From Desulfobaculum sp044987625 (GTDB lineage: Bacteria > Desulfobacterota > Desulfovibrionia > Desulfovibrionales > Desulfovibrionaceae): a stretch of DNA of 64,000 nt. Position 1 is the stretch's first letter. Each line of letters opens with the position of its first letter. The translations under genes were made by a program, and so were the position numbers. Positions 7,305-15,824 of this stretch are shown in pieces. A model generated the notes under the pieces. That model ran no database searches, was not told the DNA's origin, and was given only the letters and a program-made list of their open reading frames with translations. The stretch spans positions 1 to 64,000 of the forward strand of contig NZ_JBJDSB010000002.1 in assembly GCF_044987625.1 (NCBI RefSeq), given 5' to 3'.

Positions 7305-9119
7305 TTAGGCGGTGGCTGGCTCGGGCAAATGGTCCGACGCGCAGTGGTCGGGCAGGGGAAAGCTGATGCTGACAAGGGTGCCGTTGTCGTTGGAGTAGGT
7401 AAAGGCGCCCTGCAGTTGGAATGTGACAATGTTGGTGATGAGGCGAAGCCCCATGCTGACCGCTGTGGCCGGTGCGAAGTCCGGCGGAATGCCCACGCCG
7501 GTGTCGGCAACGGAGAGGTGCACGGTGCTGCCATCACGCCACAGGCGCAGGCGCAGGGTGCCGTCAGCCCCGTCCGGGAAGGCGTGCTTGAGGGCGTTGC
7601 TGACCAGTTCATTGACCACCATGCCGCAGGGGCTGGCCGTGGCGATGGGCAGGGATACGGGGGTGAGGTCGTACTCAATGGTGATGCGCCGCGCGTCAAA
7701 GACCACCTGCAGGTGGGCCGTGAGTTGGCGCATGTACTGGGCAAAGTCGATGGTGTCGAACCTGTCGCTGCGGTAGAGCAGGGTGTGCACCAGACTGATG
7801 CTGTGGATCTTTGTGGACAGGTCGCCGGCCAGTTCGGCCACGGCGGGGGTGTCCGCGCGGCGTTGGGCCATGTCCAGAAGCCCGGAGATGACTTGCAGGT
7901 TGTTCATGACGCGGTGGTGCACCTCCTGCAGGAGCATGTTTTTCTCCTCCAGGGACTGCTCAATGCGCCGCTGCATCACCGCGCGCTCGGCGATTTCGTT
8001 CTCCAGGCTGGTGTTGGCGTCCTGCAGGGCCTTGGTGCGCTCGTCCACCAGTTCTTCCAGCCGCTCCTTGTGGCGGCGCAGTTCGGATTCCATAGCCTTG
8101 CGTTCGGTGATGTCGATGCCAACGCCAAGGACTGCGGAGTGCCCCGCCGTGGTGAAGGGAATTTTGCTGGTTTCGTAGATGCGGGTCTGTCCGCCTGCGC
8201 AGGTGAGTTCTTCCTCGTAGCCGATGCGGGAGGCGCCGGTACGCATGACTTTTTTGTCGTCCATAATAAAGCGCACGGTCTGCTCGGGCAGGGGGGAGGT
8301 GAGTTCGGATTGCTTTTTGCCCACCAGTTCCCACGGTTTCAGGCCGTGGATGGAGGCAACGGACGTGTTGGCAAGGATGAAGCGGCTTTCCTCGTCCTTG
8401 GCGAAGATAAGGTGCGGCACAAGGTCGATAATCTGCCTTAGCTGGGCTTCGCGCAGGGTGAGTTCACGCTCGGTGACGCGGCGGGCGCTGAGTTCCTCAT
8501 GCGTGCGGCGCTGCTGCCGGTGCAGCATGTAGGCGACAATCATAAATAAAATGGCCGTCACGGCCGTGTACAGCCACACGGCGGCGGTATTGTCGTACAT
8601 GGTGACGGAGTAGGTCATCAGCCCAAAAACTGAGCCGTCCGCCCGCGTGAGGGGGACTTTGAAGCACACTCCGGGGCGGCCATGCAGGGTACAGTCGTTT
8701 TTGCTTGGCGTTTTGGCGGCAAGGGCGGCCTTGGCGCGCTCGGACGGCTGCGTGCCGACGCGCTTTGCGTCGCTGGAGGCGATGATGCGTGGCTCGGCAT
8801 CGGGGGACGTGGTGGTGATGATGTTGATGGTCATCACGCTGGTGCTGTGGCGCGCGAGTTCTGTAAGCTCGTGCTGAATATGGGGGATGTCTTCTGGGTG
8901 GTGCGTGAGTTCGTAGGCGAAGTGGCGGGCCAGTGCGCCCGTGGTGTCTGCAATGCTGTTGAGGTGGCTTTGTTTGTTGTGCTCAATGGTGGTGGCGATG
9001 GTCAGGACGGTCAGCGTGATGAACAGCACAAGGTACACGAGCAAGGACAAATTCGTCCCTGCACCGGTGGAGCGGCTGGCAGCGGGCGGACGTGGTTCGG
9101 CGCTTGAGGTGGTCGGCAT
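7305..9119 (-). CDS. PAS sensor histidine kinase, HisKA_2 type
   Basis: A 604-residue membrane kinase. Membrane segments lie at residues about 24-44 and 181-199 and bracket a periplasmic sensor region containing two cysteines (C143, C152). A PAS domain follows (about 222-340), then a coiled coil. The dimerisation/phosphoacceptor motif EVHHRVMNNLQ is at 399-409, with histidine 401 or 402 as acceptor. A HATPase domain has NELVSNALKHAF and DTGVGIP. HisKA_2 kinases often act on stand-alone receivers, and no response regulator gene is adjacent. The ATG at 9119 has only a distant AGGGAG, so a nearby internal start is possible. Confidence 0.9.
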   Translation of the reverse strand: MPTTSSAEPRPPAASRSTGAGTNLSLLVYLVLFITLTVLTIATTIEHNKQSHLNSIADTTGALARHFAYELTHHPEDIPHIQHELTELARHSTSVMTINIITTTSPDAEPRIIASSDAKRVGTQPSERAKAALAAKTPSKNDCTLHGRPGVCFKVPLTRADGSVFGLMTYSVTMYDNTAAVWLYTAVTAILFMIVAYMLHRQQRRTHEELSARRVTERELTLREAQLRQIIDLVPHLIFAKDEESRFILANTSVASIHGLKPWELVGKKQSELTSPLPEQTVRFIMDDKKVMRTGASRIGYEEELTCAGGQTRIYETSKIPFTTAGHSAVLGVGIDITERKAMESELRRHKERLEELVDERTKALQDANTSLENEIAERAVMQRRIEQSLEEKNMLLQEVHHRVMNNLQVISGLLDMAQRRADTPAVAELAGDLSTKIHSISLVHTLLYRSDRFDTIDFAQYMRQLTAHLQVVFDARRITIEYDLTPVSLPIATASPCGMVVNELVSNALKHAFPDGADGTLRLRLWRDGSTVHLSVADTGVGIPPDFAPATAVSMGLRLITNIVTFQLQGAFTYSNDNGTLVSISFPLPDHCASDHLPEPATA

Positions 9120-9281
9120 GGCGGCGGCGTCGTACTCCCTATGCGAAAGGGTGGTTGGAGCATCCTGTGTGGATGGATACTCGTTCTTTCGGCATAGTCG
9201 AGAACGCCGTGCGGGGCAAGTTGCTTTGGAAAGTATTGCGTATGGATATGTAAATATGATGCGCTATGGCGCAAACAACAA

Positions 9282-9304
9282 CGGGCGGAGCATGGCTCCG
9301 CCCG
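9282..9304 (-). terminator. Probable terminator for the 9332-10096 gene
   Basis: Perfect 10-bp stem CGGGCGGAGC / GCTCCGCCCG with loop ATG. Read on the minus strand it is followed by TTGTTGTTTG, a loose U-rich tail. It lies 28 bases beyond the stop of the minus-strand gene. Confidence 0.6.
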
Positions 9305-9331
9305 GAAGTAATTGTGCGGGAAGTGTGGAGG

Positions 9332-10096
9332 CTAGACCGCTATGTCCAGCAGTGCACCCGTCTGGAGGAGTCCGGTTTGGTCCTGCCCCATTTCGCCCAT
9401 GATGTTGCCTGCAAACATGGAGAATGCCTGCCCGGCGTCTGTGCCAAAGCGGTCGGCGATGAGGGTGGTGGCCTTTTGTAGGGCGCTGCGCAGGGAGGAA
9501 GGGGACAGCTTCTGGTCCAGCGTCTCGCGCAGGATGGTGGCCACGTCGCCCGCGGTATCCCTGCCGTAGGTGTCCATCACATGGGACATCACGTCGGGAA
9601 TGGCCTGCGCGACGGGGTTCTTTTGCCCTGCGGCGTAGAACTTTTCCAGCGAGCCGTTGTCGAAAAAGTCGTTGATGGCGGCGTTCAGTTCGCCATTGAA
9701 TTGGCTCATGAGCGAGTCGCCCGCGGCCATGCCGTGGTTGCGGTCCACCATGCGCAGAACGTCAAGCAGGCCCTTGCTGAGGGTTTCCTCGTCCGTATCT
9801 CCGGAGGCGTCAATGCGCCGGGCGACCAGCACCATGGCCGCGGCCTGTGCTTCTTCGCCAAAGTTTTCGCGGATGAACTTCATGGAGTTGTCCAGCGCCT
9901 TGGCAAGGGCGCTGCGGGTGGAGGAATCCTGCTCGCTTTCACGCGGGGCGAGGTTCAAAACAAGATTTTCGCCGAAGGAGCGGGTGGTCTGTTCCTGCCG
10001 CTGCGAGCGCGAGGCGGGAGAAACGGTCCGCACCGTGGAATCGGGCGAGAAGGGCAGTATGGGCTGTGCGGCGTATGTGACGTTGGCGATATCCAT
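9332..10096 (-). CDS. Hypothetical protein, mostly helical
   Basis: A 254-residue soluble protein of unknown function. The first 55 residues are polar and probably disordered, and the rest reads as amphipathic helices. There are repeated short acidic patches such as DASGDTDEETLSK and FFDNGSLEKFYAAGQ. No cysteines, signal peptide or membrane segment are evident. AAGGAGT sits four bases before the ATG, so start and expression are well supported. It lies between a sensor kinase and a diguanylate cyclase, all on the minus strand but with gaps of 115 bases or more. Confidence 0.75.
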   Translation of the reverse strand: MDIANVTYAAQPILPFSPDSTVRTVSPASRSQRQEQTTRSFGENLVLNLAPRESEQDSSTRSALAKALDNSMKFIRENFGEEAQAAAMVLVARRIDASGDTDEETLSKGLLDVLRMVDRNHGMAAGDSLMSQFNGELNAAINDFFDNGSLEKFYAAGQKNPVAQAIPDVMSHVMDTYGRDTAGDVATILRETLDQKLSPSSLRSALQKATTLIADRFGTDAGQAFSMFAGNIMGEMGQDQTGLLQTGALLDIAV

Positions 10097-10211
10097 GATG
10101 ACTCCTTGCCGTGATGTTGGCTGAGAGTCGTATCGGCGTTTTGCGGCAGGACATTAGACCCGCGGCGCAAAAAGGTGCGGCGGTGCAGGGTGCGGGTGTG
10201 GGCTGGAGTGG

Positions 10212-11408
10212 TTACGCGGTGGCGTTGGTTTGGCGCAGCAGTGTGTGCAGGTAGCTGGTATAGCAGTTCATAACGCCGGGAGGGTTGTCCCGCAGTTGCA
10301 TGCCGATGAGGTGCGTCTGTCCGCTTCGCTCGTTGGTTGTGTTCCAGACGGCGGTGGCCCTCAGTGTTGGCTCAAAGGGCAGGGCCTTGTCGATGATGGA
10401 GACGCGAAGGGGCGTGCCCGGAGAGATGGCGCTGTCGTTGGTGACGCAGGCCATGCCGCCCTCGCTGATGTCGCGGGTGCGGGCGTAGAGTTGGGGGTGG
10501 CCGTTTGATTGGTCCGAGCAGAGCAGGTCCAGCGCGAGGAAGTGCCGCTCATGGGCGCGCATATCCTCGGCGCGGGTGCTGACGCGGTTGCGGCCCGAGC
10601 GTTTGGCCCGGTACAGGGCGCGGTCCGCCGCGGCGATAATGCTGCGCGGCGAAGTGCCGCAGGCAGGGAAGCCCGCCGCACCAATGCTGATGGTGACGAT
10701 GGACAGGTCCGGCACCAGCAGGGAAAAGTTTGTGCGCTCCACGGCGGTGCGGAAACGCTCGCCCACGGCGTAGACGTTGTCCGGCCCGGTACCGGGGAGG
10801 ATGATGGCGAATTCCTCGCCGCCGTAGCGGGCCGCCCGGTCCATGCCGCGCGCCGTCCGCGTCAGTGTGGCGGCGATGGTCTGCAGGACAAGGTCGCCAG
10901 TTTGATGCCCGAAATGGTCGTTAACACGCTTGAAGTGGTCAATGTCCACCATCAGCAGGGAAAAGGGCGTCCCCGCGCGGCGCGAGCGCTCAATCTCGCG
11001 CTCCAGCTCAAGGTTGAAGGCGCGGCGGTTGTACAGTCCTGTCAGGTCGTCGATGTGGGCAAGGCGCTCGCACTGTTCAAGGATGTGCGCCTCAATGGCG
11101 ACCGGAGATTGCAGGCGCGGGTGCAAACGGGTGAAATAATCCGCCACCGTGGCGAAAATACTGATGTCCTGCTCGCCAAGTTCGCGCATCCGCTGTTGAT
11201 GGCGCAGGATGCCGAGCCAGTGCTCGCGGGCTTCGTCCGAAGGCAGGGAAATATGGGCAAGGAAGTAAATGGCGCGGCTGAAAATATCCGGGCTGTAGAC
11301 GGCTTCCATCGCGTCGATGAATGCATGGAGGGACTCGCCCGGTTCGGGCGATGTTGCCAAAAACTCAGGGAGTGTCGCCAGTGGCGATCCGCGTTGCCAA
11401 TGTCCCAT
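10212..11408 (-). CDS. Diguanylate cyclase with C-terminal PilZ domain
   Basis: A 398-residue cytoplasmic protein. The N-terminal 110 residues are helical and unrecognised. The GGDEF domain (about 115-280) has the active motif GGEEF at 196-200. It also has a product-inhibition I-site RGMD at 187-190, exactly five residues before it. A PilZ-like domain follows (RTRDISEGGMACV around residue 310). It should make c-di-GMP from two GTP and may bind it again at the PilZ domain. The ATG at 11408 has AGGAGG six bases upstream, and the longer open frame is not protein-like. No membrane segments are seen. Confidence 0.92.
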   Translation of the reverse strand: MGHWQRGSPLATLPEFLATSPEPGESLHAFIDAMEAVYSPDIFSRAIYFLAHISLPSDEAREHWLGILRHQQRMRELGEQDISIFATVADYFTRLHPRLQSPVAIEAHILEQCERLAHIDDLTGLYNRRAFNLELEREIERSRRAGTPFSLLMVDIDHFKRVNDHFGHQTGDLVLQTIAATLTRTARGMDRAARYGGEEFAIILPGTGPDNVYAVGERFRTAVERTNFSLLVPDLSIVTISIGAAGFPACGTSPRSIIAAADRALYRAKRSGRNRVSTRAEDMRAHERHFLALDLLCSDQSNGHPQLYARTRDISEGGMACVTNDSAISPGTPLRVSIIDKALPFEPTLRATAVWNTTNERSGQTHLIGMQLRDNPPGVMNCYTSYLHTLLRQTNATA

Positions 11409-11844
11409 AAGGGCCTCCTGCGAAACTGGTGCGCGCTGAAATGGCGCACGGTCCTTGGGATGCTCAAGCCTACGATAGTGGCGCCAGCACGTCAATGCTG
11501 GCGCAGAAGTTAGGGTGCTAATTATATGTGCGTCGCAGAGTGGTGCCGCATGGCAGCACGAGCGCGCTGTGGCAGGTGGCTGTGGGCGCAATGCAACATC
11601 CCGGATTTGCGCGCTTTTGCGTTGCGGGGGGATGTGCTATCGTCCGGTGGACGACTCCCTCATGCCGTCGGAGAGGCGCGAAGGAGGGAGAGGGCGCTGC
11701 CACTGTTTGGGAAGAGCAGGGCGGGCCGTGGGTGCTGCGCAAAGTACAATGGAACGTGATGCCTGAGCCTTGCGCCAGAGTGGCCGTATATCCCCGCGGC
11801 GTGCAGAGTCAGCCAACCCAGCAAAAAGTGAGGGAGGGTAAGCC
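11409..11844. other. Intergenic region without recognisable genes
   Basis: About 435 bases between the diverging cyclase and the small Cys-rich gene. It must contain both promoters. I see no convincing -35/-10 pair, RNA gene or coding frame. Confidence 0.4.
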
Positions 11845-12027
11845 ATGATGCTTCCACAGGATGAAGCGCGGACGAAATATTGCCCGCACCTGAAGGCGGA
11901 GGACGGGAAAATTCGCCTGTGTCAGGGCGTGCAGTGTATGATGTGGCGCTTTCGCTATGCCGACAAGAACGGCGACCATGATGAAGGCTATTGTGGGCTG
12001 GCTGGAAAACCCGCCGGGGCGCGGTAG
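11845..12027 (+). CDS. Small cysteine-rich protein
   Basis: A 60-residue protein with four spaced cysteines: KYCPHL, then CQGVQCMMWR, then GYCGLAGKP. The C-x(15-16)-C-x4-C plus C-G-L-A-G pattern resembles small uncharacterised bacterial proteins that probably bind a metal or Fe-S cluster. The family identity is from memory only. GGGAGGG lies about eight bases upstream. Two tandem ATGs (11845, 11848) are possible. It is alone on the plus strand. Confidence 0.7.
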   Translation: MMLPQDEARTKYCPHLKAEDGKIRLCQGVQCMMWRFRYADKNGDHDEGYCGLAGKPAGAR

Positions 12028-12084
12028 CGCCCTCGGGCGGTGTTGTGGCGTAGGGGGGACAGAGAGGCGAGCGCTGGCCGGCGG

Positions 12085-12576
12085 CTATTCGTCGGCGAGG
12101 CCTCGGGTGCTCCACGGGTGGGTGAATATCCAGTCGCCGCAGAGCAGGTTGCAGGGCGGCGTGATTTCTCCGGTGATGCGGTCTGCCGGGTCGAGGGCGG
12201 CGGCGTCCTCCGGGGTGACGGCAACGGCGCGTGCGGCGCAGCCAAGGCCGTAGGGCGGCATAAGATTTGGCAGGTCCGGGTCCGAGGCGTCGATATATTT
12301 GCCGCTGAGGGCGGCGCAGAAGTCGCAGGTGTTCGGCGTGTTCTGCACGTCGATGCGCAGGGCGGCGATGTCGCCGGACGGGACGGGGTCCTGCACGCGG
12401 GCGATGAGGCTGAGGGCTTCTGCCCTGCGGGCTTCATACCACTGCAAAAAGGTGTCGATGTCGGCGGGGTCGGCCTCATATTCCTCAAACATGCACCAGA
12501 TGACCTGTCCGCTCAGGCGGCGGAGAAGTGGGTGGCAGTCCACCAGTGCCGGGGGAAAATTCTGTGGATTGGACAT
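12085..12576 (-). CDS. Hypothetical protein
   Basis: A 163-residue soluble protein I do not recognise. It contains a tryptophan/tyrosine-rich acidic helix (MFEEYEADPADIDTFLQWYEAR) and a cysteine pair NTCDFCAALSGKYID. A further cysteine-containing tail (PPCNLLCGDWIFTHPW) follows. Scattered cysteines suggest metal or redox binding, but no family motif is clear. The start could be 12576 or 12585, and neither has a strong ribosome-binding site. Codon use is like that of neighbours. Confidence 0.6.
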   Translation of the reverse strand: MSNPQNFPPALVDCHPLLRRLSGQVIWCMFEEYEADPADIDTFLQWYEARRAEALSLIARVQDPVPSGDIAALRIDVQNTPNTCDFCAALSGKYIDASDPDLPNLMPPYGLGCAARAVAVTPEDAAALDPADRITGEITPPCNLLCGDWIFTHPWSTRGLADE

Positions 12577-12911
12577 GCCGCCCATGTACGGAAAAAGCGG
12601 TCTCAATGCAAGGCCAACCGGGCCTTGCGACCGCTGCAAACCGGGGCGCGGCATGCAAAACAAACGCAAGGCGGCCTGAAAAGGGCAGAGCGCTACCGGA
12701 GAACGGTGGCAAAGAGGGAGACGGATGGCGCAGGCGTATGCATATTTCGCCAAAAAGCGTTTCGTCACGCGCCTTTTGTGGTATAAAGGAAAATTTTGTA
12801 CGATTTTGGTTGACTTTTGCGCCCCGCCGCCTGAATATGGAGTCAATGGAAAAAAGTTCTTTGAAAGATCAGCGATCCATTACCGCTTAAGAGGTTTTCT
12901 ACTTCTTACGA

Positions 12912-12974
12912 CTCCGGTCCGGCAACGCGAGCCGGGAGGGGAATCCACCCACGCGCGGGGAGGTTCCGCCGGAG
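12912..12974 (+). other. Nested hairpin structure
   Basis: CTCCGG at 12912-12917 can pair with CCGGAG at 12969-12974, enclosing CCGGC-aacgcga-GCCGG. It precedes a bidirectional terminator and no protein-coding frame fits. It could be the 5' part of a small RNA. Confidence 0.25.
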
Positions 12975-12988
12975 AGAATAAACAGGAA

Positions 12989-13036
12989 AAAAGCCCGTTC
13001 CCTGCTGGCCTGCGCCGCACAACGGGATTTTTTTGA
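12989..13036. terminator. Bidirectional rho-independent terminator
   Basis: GCCCGTT and AACGGGA arms enclose a 21-base G+C-rich loop region, with AAAAAA on the left and TTTTTTT on the right. No annotated gene ends here on either strand, so an untranslated transcript probably does. Confidence 0.6.
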
Positions 13037-13067
13037 AACACGCTTTTCGCGGGCGGCACCTGTTAAG

Positions 13068-13296
13068 CGGCAAGCGCATGCCGGGATGAATGACGCCAAC
13101 GCGGAAGACCCTTCCGCGAGACGCGGCGCGAGTTTCGCGCCAGTATGGCCAGAATGTTTCGGTTGGCGTGTTAGTGTGCAACACTGAAGCGAACCTCAAA
13201 CCAGTGTGTTGAGGCCGTGGATTTGGGCAACGACGGAAACCATTCCCTACTCCCCCCGATGACTGTGAGGACAGTCGCCGGGGGGATTTGTTTTTT
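13068..13296 (+). ncRNA. Candidate structured non-coding RNA with terminator
   Basis: A dense set of perfect hairpins. A closing stem ACGCCAAC (13093-13100) / GTTGGCGT (13162-13169) encloses GCGGAAG-acc-CTTCCGC (13101-13117) and GGCGCGA-gtt-TCGCGCC (13125-13141). Downstream come AGTGT-gca-ACACT and CCTCAA/TTGAGG (13194-13213). The end is an intrinsic terminator at about 13253-13296, a long stem with CCCCCCG / CGGGGGG arms and a T-rich tail. No reading frame fits. It does not match tmRNA, RNase P, SRP or 6S signatures that I know. Confidence 0.4.
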
Positions 13297-13415
13297 CTGC
13301 GGTGCGTGACGCAGGCCGGGGGCGCTGGTATGCTTGTACAAAGCCGTCCGCCGTTGGAGCCGTGTTGCAACTGAATAGTGAGCTGTGAACCGTGGTGGAC
13401 GCAGGAGGACGGGCA

Positions 13416-14096
13416 ATGCTTGGGAGCGTCTGGTGGCGAAAGTGGGTGGCACGCCGGAAGGGGGGGCACGCGGTTTTTGCGTGTGATGACGCCCTTGCGC
13501 GCGTGGCCGACTGCGTCATGGATGCCTGCGAATACGTTGTGGCCCTTGGCGGCGAGGCCCCGGCCAATGCCCTGCACCTTGCCGCACGCGCGCAGGACCG
13601 CGAGTGCCTTGCCTGCGAACATGAGAGCGACCGCTACCACACCGCGCTCAATCTGGGCGCGGCCAGCAAGAACTTCTATCTCTACAACCTGACCCCCGCC
13701 GAATTTCTACGGCATATCGACACGGAAAAACCCTACCTGTATTCCCGCGACGCTCTTGTTGTGCTGGATGTCGCCGGTGGCGGGGCGCGGCGCGACGTCC
13801 TTGCGGAGATGGAGCACATTTGTGGGCGTTTTGAAGGGGCGTTTGTACTGCTGGTGGGGTGCCGGGTTCCTGGTGGAACGGGGTTTACCGCCACCCGTGT
13901 GGATGGCCACGACTTTTCCCTGCGCGACGCGCGGGTGTGGCGGCTGTTGGAGGACGGCACGATTTTTTATCCGCGCTACAGGATAACAGGGCGGCGGCGT
14001 GGCGCTGTCCCCGGCTGGGGGCTGGCGACCCTTGGCCGTAATGCGCTCTACACCTTCCCGGACGCCATTATGCGCGACCTGCGGCGCGTTGAGTAG
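13416..14096 (+). CDS. Hypothetical protein
   Basis: A 226-residue soluble protein I do not recognise. The AGGAGG seven bases before the ATG supports the start. The sequence alternates helices and strands. It has a possible nucleotide-binding-like strand ALVVLDVAGGGARRD and a second hydrophobic strand FVLLVGCRVPGGTGF near residues 140-160. A basic patch GRRRG lies near the end. Three cysteines cluster in the first third. It follows the candidate RNA terminator and stands alone. Confidence 0.65.
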   Translation: MLGSVWWRKWVARRKGGHAVFACDDALARVADCVMDACEYVVALGGEAPANALHLAARAQDRECLACEHESDRYHTALNLGAASKNFYLYNLTPAEFLRHIDTEKPYLYSRDALVVLDVAGGGARRDVLAEMEHICGRFEGAFVLLVGCRVPGGTGFTATRVDGHDFSLRDARVWRLLEDGTIFYPRYRITGRRRGAVPGWGLATLGRNALYTFPDAIMRDLRRVE

Positions 14097-14251
14097 GGCT
14101 GCGTGCAGGTGAAAGCCGCTTCGGGCGCGCAGTGGCGCGGAGATGACGGGGCGGGCGCACACCGTGCGGGGCCTCGCCTTGCAGAAAAGGTTTTTTCGTC
14201 GTGGGGGGCACCTGGGGATGGACATCCTTGCGGCGCCCAAGCCGGAACAAC

Positions 14252-14288
14252 GCAGCGCGGCGTCCTGCCTAGGCAGGGCGCCGCGCTG
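14252..14288 (-). terminator. Probable terminator of the rhodanese operon
   Basis: Long inverted repeat with arms CAGCGCGGCG and CGCCGCGCTG and inner arms CCTGCCT / AGGCAGG, 23 bases beyond the rhodanese stop. On the minus strand the tail is CGTTGTTCC, which is weak. Confidence 0.5.
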
Positions 14289-14311
14289 TGTTGTGGGGAA
14301 AGGGCAGGACG

Positions 14312-14851
14312 TTATTTGACGGAGTCAACGGGCATGTCCGCGCCCTTCCAAGCAAAGATGCCGCCGGGGTGACGGTAGACATTGGTGTAGCCGAGGCGCT
14401 TTGCCCACATCGCGCCGTTGTGGCTGCGCGTGCATTTCACGAAGCCGCAGTACACCACGATGGTGCGGTCCTTGTCGGGGCCGAGCAGGGCTGTGAAGTC
14501 GTCCACGGTTTTGCCGCCGGTCTCGGCGGTGTCCCACTCGTCCATTTCCGGGATGGGGAACAGGAACTGCTCCGCGCCGGGGATGTGGTTTTTGGCGTAG
14601 CTGGCCTCATAGGGCATGGTGTCGATGACGAGCATGTCCGGGTCGGCCTTCATGCGCTCGGCCAGCTCCTGCGTGGTGATGACGTCGTACCCGCCACGCT
14701 GCACTTCACGCACGAGCTTAACCGCGCTCTGCTCGGTTTCCACTTCCTTTTCAAATTTGTTGGTGCCGAAAAAGGCGGAAGCGTTGGCGGACAGGCCAAG
14801 GACAAAAACAGCCGTGAGGACGAGGGTGATCAGTGAGCCGTGGTGGCGCAT
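14312..14851 (-). CDS. Exported rhodanese-like protein
   Basis: A 179-residue protein with a Sec signal peptide (hydrophobic stretch 7-24, cut after ANASA). A rhodanese domain follows, with VIDTMPYEASYAKNHIPGA and the active-site loop beginning at C135 (CGFVKCTRS) in the usual position. A second cysteine, C140, lies inside the loop, which is unusual and could form a disulfide or persulfide. Periplasmic sulfur transfer is likely. Its ATG overlaps the stop of the upstream MauE/DoxX gene (TGATG), so the two are translationally coupled and likely work together. Confidence 0.85.
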   Translation of the reverse strand: MRHHGSLITLVLTAVFVLGLSANASAFFGTNKFEKEVETEQSAVKLVREVQRGGYDVITTQELAERMKADPDMLVIDTMPYEASYAKNHIPGAEQFLFPIPEMDEWDTAETGGKTVDDFTALLGPDKDRTIVVYCGFVKCTRSHNGAMWAKRLGYTNVYRHPGGIFAWKGADMPVDSVK

Positions 14852-15378
14852 CAGGAGGTTCCCCTTGTTGAAGGTCTGCGGAAAAAGACAAGCGCCGACA
14901 ACGGGCGCAAAACCGCCCCGTTGGCCCGGCGCCACCAGTACGCGTAGGCGATAAGCCCCATGAACATGACATCGCGCGCAAAGGCCCAGCGCATCCCGCT
15001 GAAGAAGGATGGCTCCGTGGGTGCGGTGCTAAAACAGCCGCAGGCGATATCAAGGCCGATGGCGATACCCCGGGCAAGGAAAACGAGAAAGATGGCATTC
15101 ATGGCGGTGATGACCCCAAGGCTGCCGCGGATGTCCGCAATCAGCCCGATGCCTGCGCCCACTTCCACAAAGGGCAGTACGTGCGCCGTGAGGCCCGACA
15201 GGGCAGTGGGCAAAATGCCGTAGCTGTCTATGGAGGCGGCAAAGGCCGGGATGTCCTGCATTTTGGTCAGCCCGGCAAAGACGAAGAGCGCCCCCAAAAG
15301 CACGCGCACGCCACAATAGACGACTCGCGCATCACGAATGCGCCGCACCGTGCGTGGCAAAAGTTCCTTTTTTCTCAA
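14851..15378 (-). CDS. MauE/DoxX-type redox membrane protein
   Basis: A 175-residue protein with four hydrophobic helices. It has the family-like N-terminal helix RVLLGALFVFAGLTKM and a CxC-containing loop DIACGCFS typical of MauE-type proteins. These proteins handle thiol-disulfide or sulfur chemistry at the membrane, and DoxX relatives take part in thiosulfate oxidation. The start is TTG, seven bases after AAGGAC. The last bases overlap the rhodanese start, so it is the first gene of a two-gene operon. Confidence 0.8.
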   Translation of the reverse strand: MRKKELLPRTVRRIRDARVVYCGVRVLLGALFVFAGLTKMQDIPAFAASIDSYGILPTALSGLTAHVLPFVEVGAGIGLIADIRGSLGVITAMNAIFLVFLARGIAIGLDIACGCFSTAPTEPSFFSGMRWAFARDVMFMGLIAYAYWWRRANGAVLRPLSALVFFRRPSTRGTS

Positions 15379-15824
15379 AGTGTTGTCCTTGCTTTTCGGG
15401 ATGGGGCGTAAGCCCTATTGTGATTGTTACGTTGGACGGGACGGCGCGACCAATTGTTTGTTTGTATGCGTTGCTGGCCGGGCTATAGCGAGAAGTAATA
15501 GGAACTTGGCAGAAAATTGTCGGCGGGATGTCATTTCCGCTTGACAACGATTTCACTTTGATTGACTGTTCAACCAGTTCAAATATGCACAAAGTCCGAC
15601 GCTAACGAGTTACGCCCCTGCCTGTCGCCACACTGTGGCACCGCCTTATCGCTGCGCTGGGTCTCCAGAATGCGGCATTAAATCGTAAATTTCTTTACAC
15701 TTTCGCGTTCATGGGCGGGCAAGGTCTGCAAGCCAGCTGCGGCAGCTTGCATAAAAGGGGAGTACTTGCGCAAGCCGTTTATGCTTGCGCAGCGTCGTCC
15801 ATACACTGTTCGGAGTAGAGCACC
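15379..15824. other. Divergent intergenic region
   Basis: About 445 bases between the diverging MauE-like gene and the 15825 gene. It is relatively A+T-rich in the middle. It includes an isolated TTGACA (15541) with no matching -10 at normal spacing. No RNA or small gene is recognised. Confidence 0.4.

Noticed and set aside
13092..13170. Integron attC-like site (CGCCAAC...GTTGGCG)
   Set aside because: The core does not match GTTRRRY, and no integrase or cassette genes are present.
12905..13296. Possible tmRNA, RNase P RNA, SRP RNA or riboswitch
   Set aside because: The expected conserved blocks (GAGGAAAGTCC of RNase P, tRNA-like ends of tmRNA, GGAA/AGCA loop of SRP, GGCAAACC of c-di-GMP riboswitch) were not found on either strand.
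15541..15575. TTGACA as promoter
   Set aside because: No -10-like hexamer at 16-18 bases on the plus strand.
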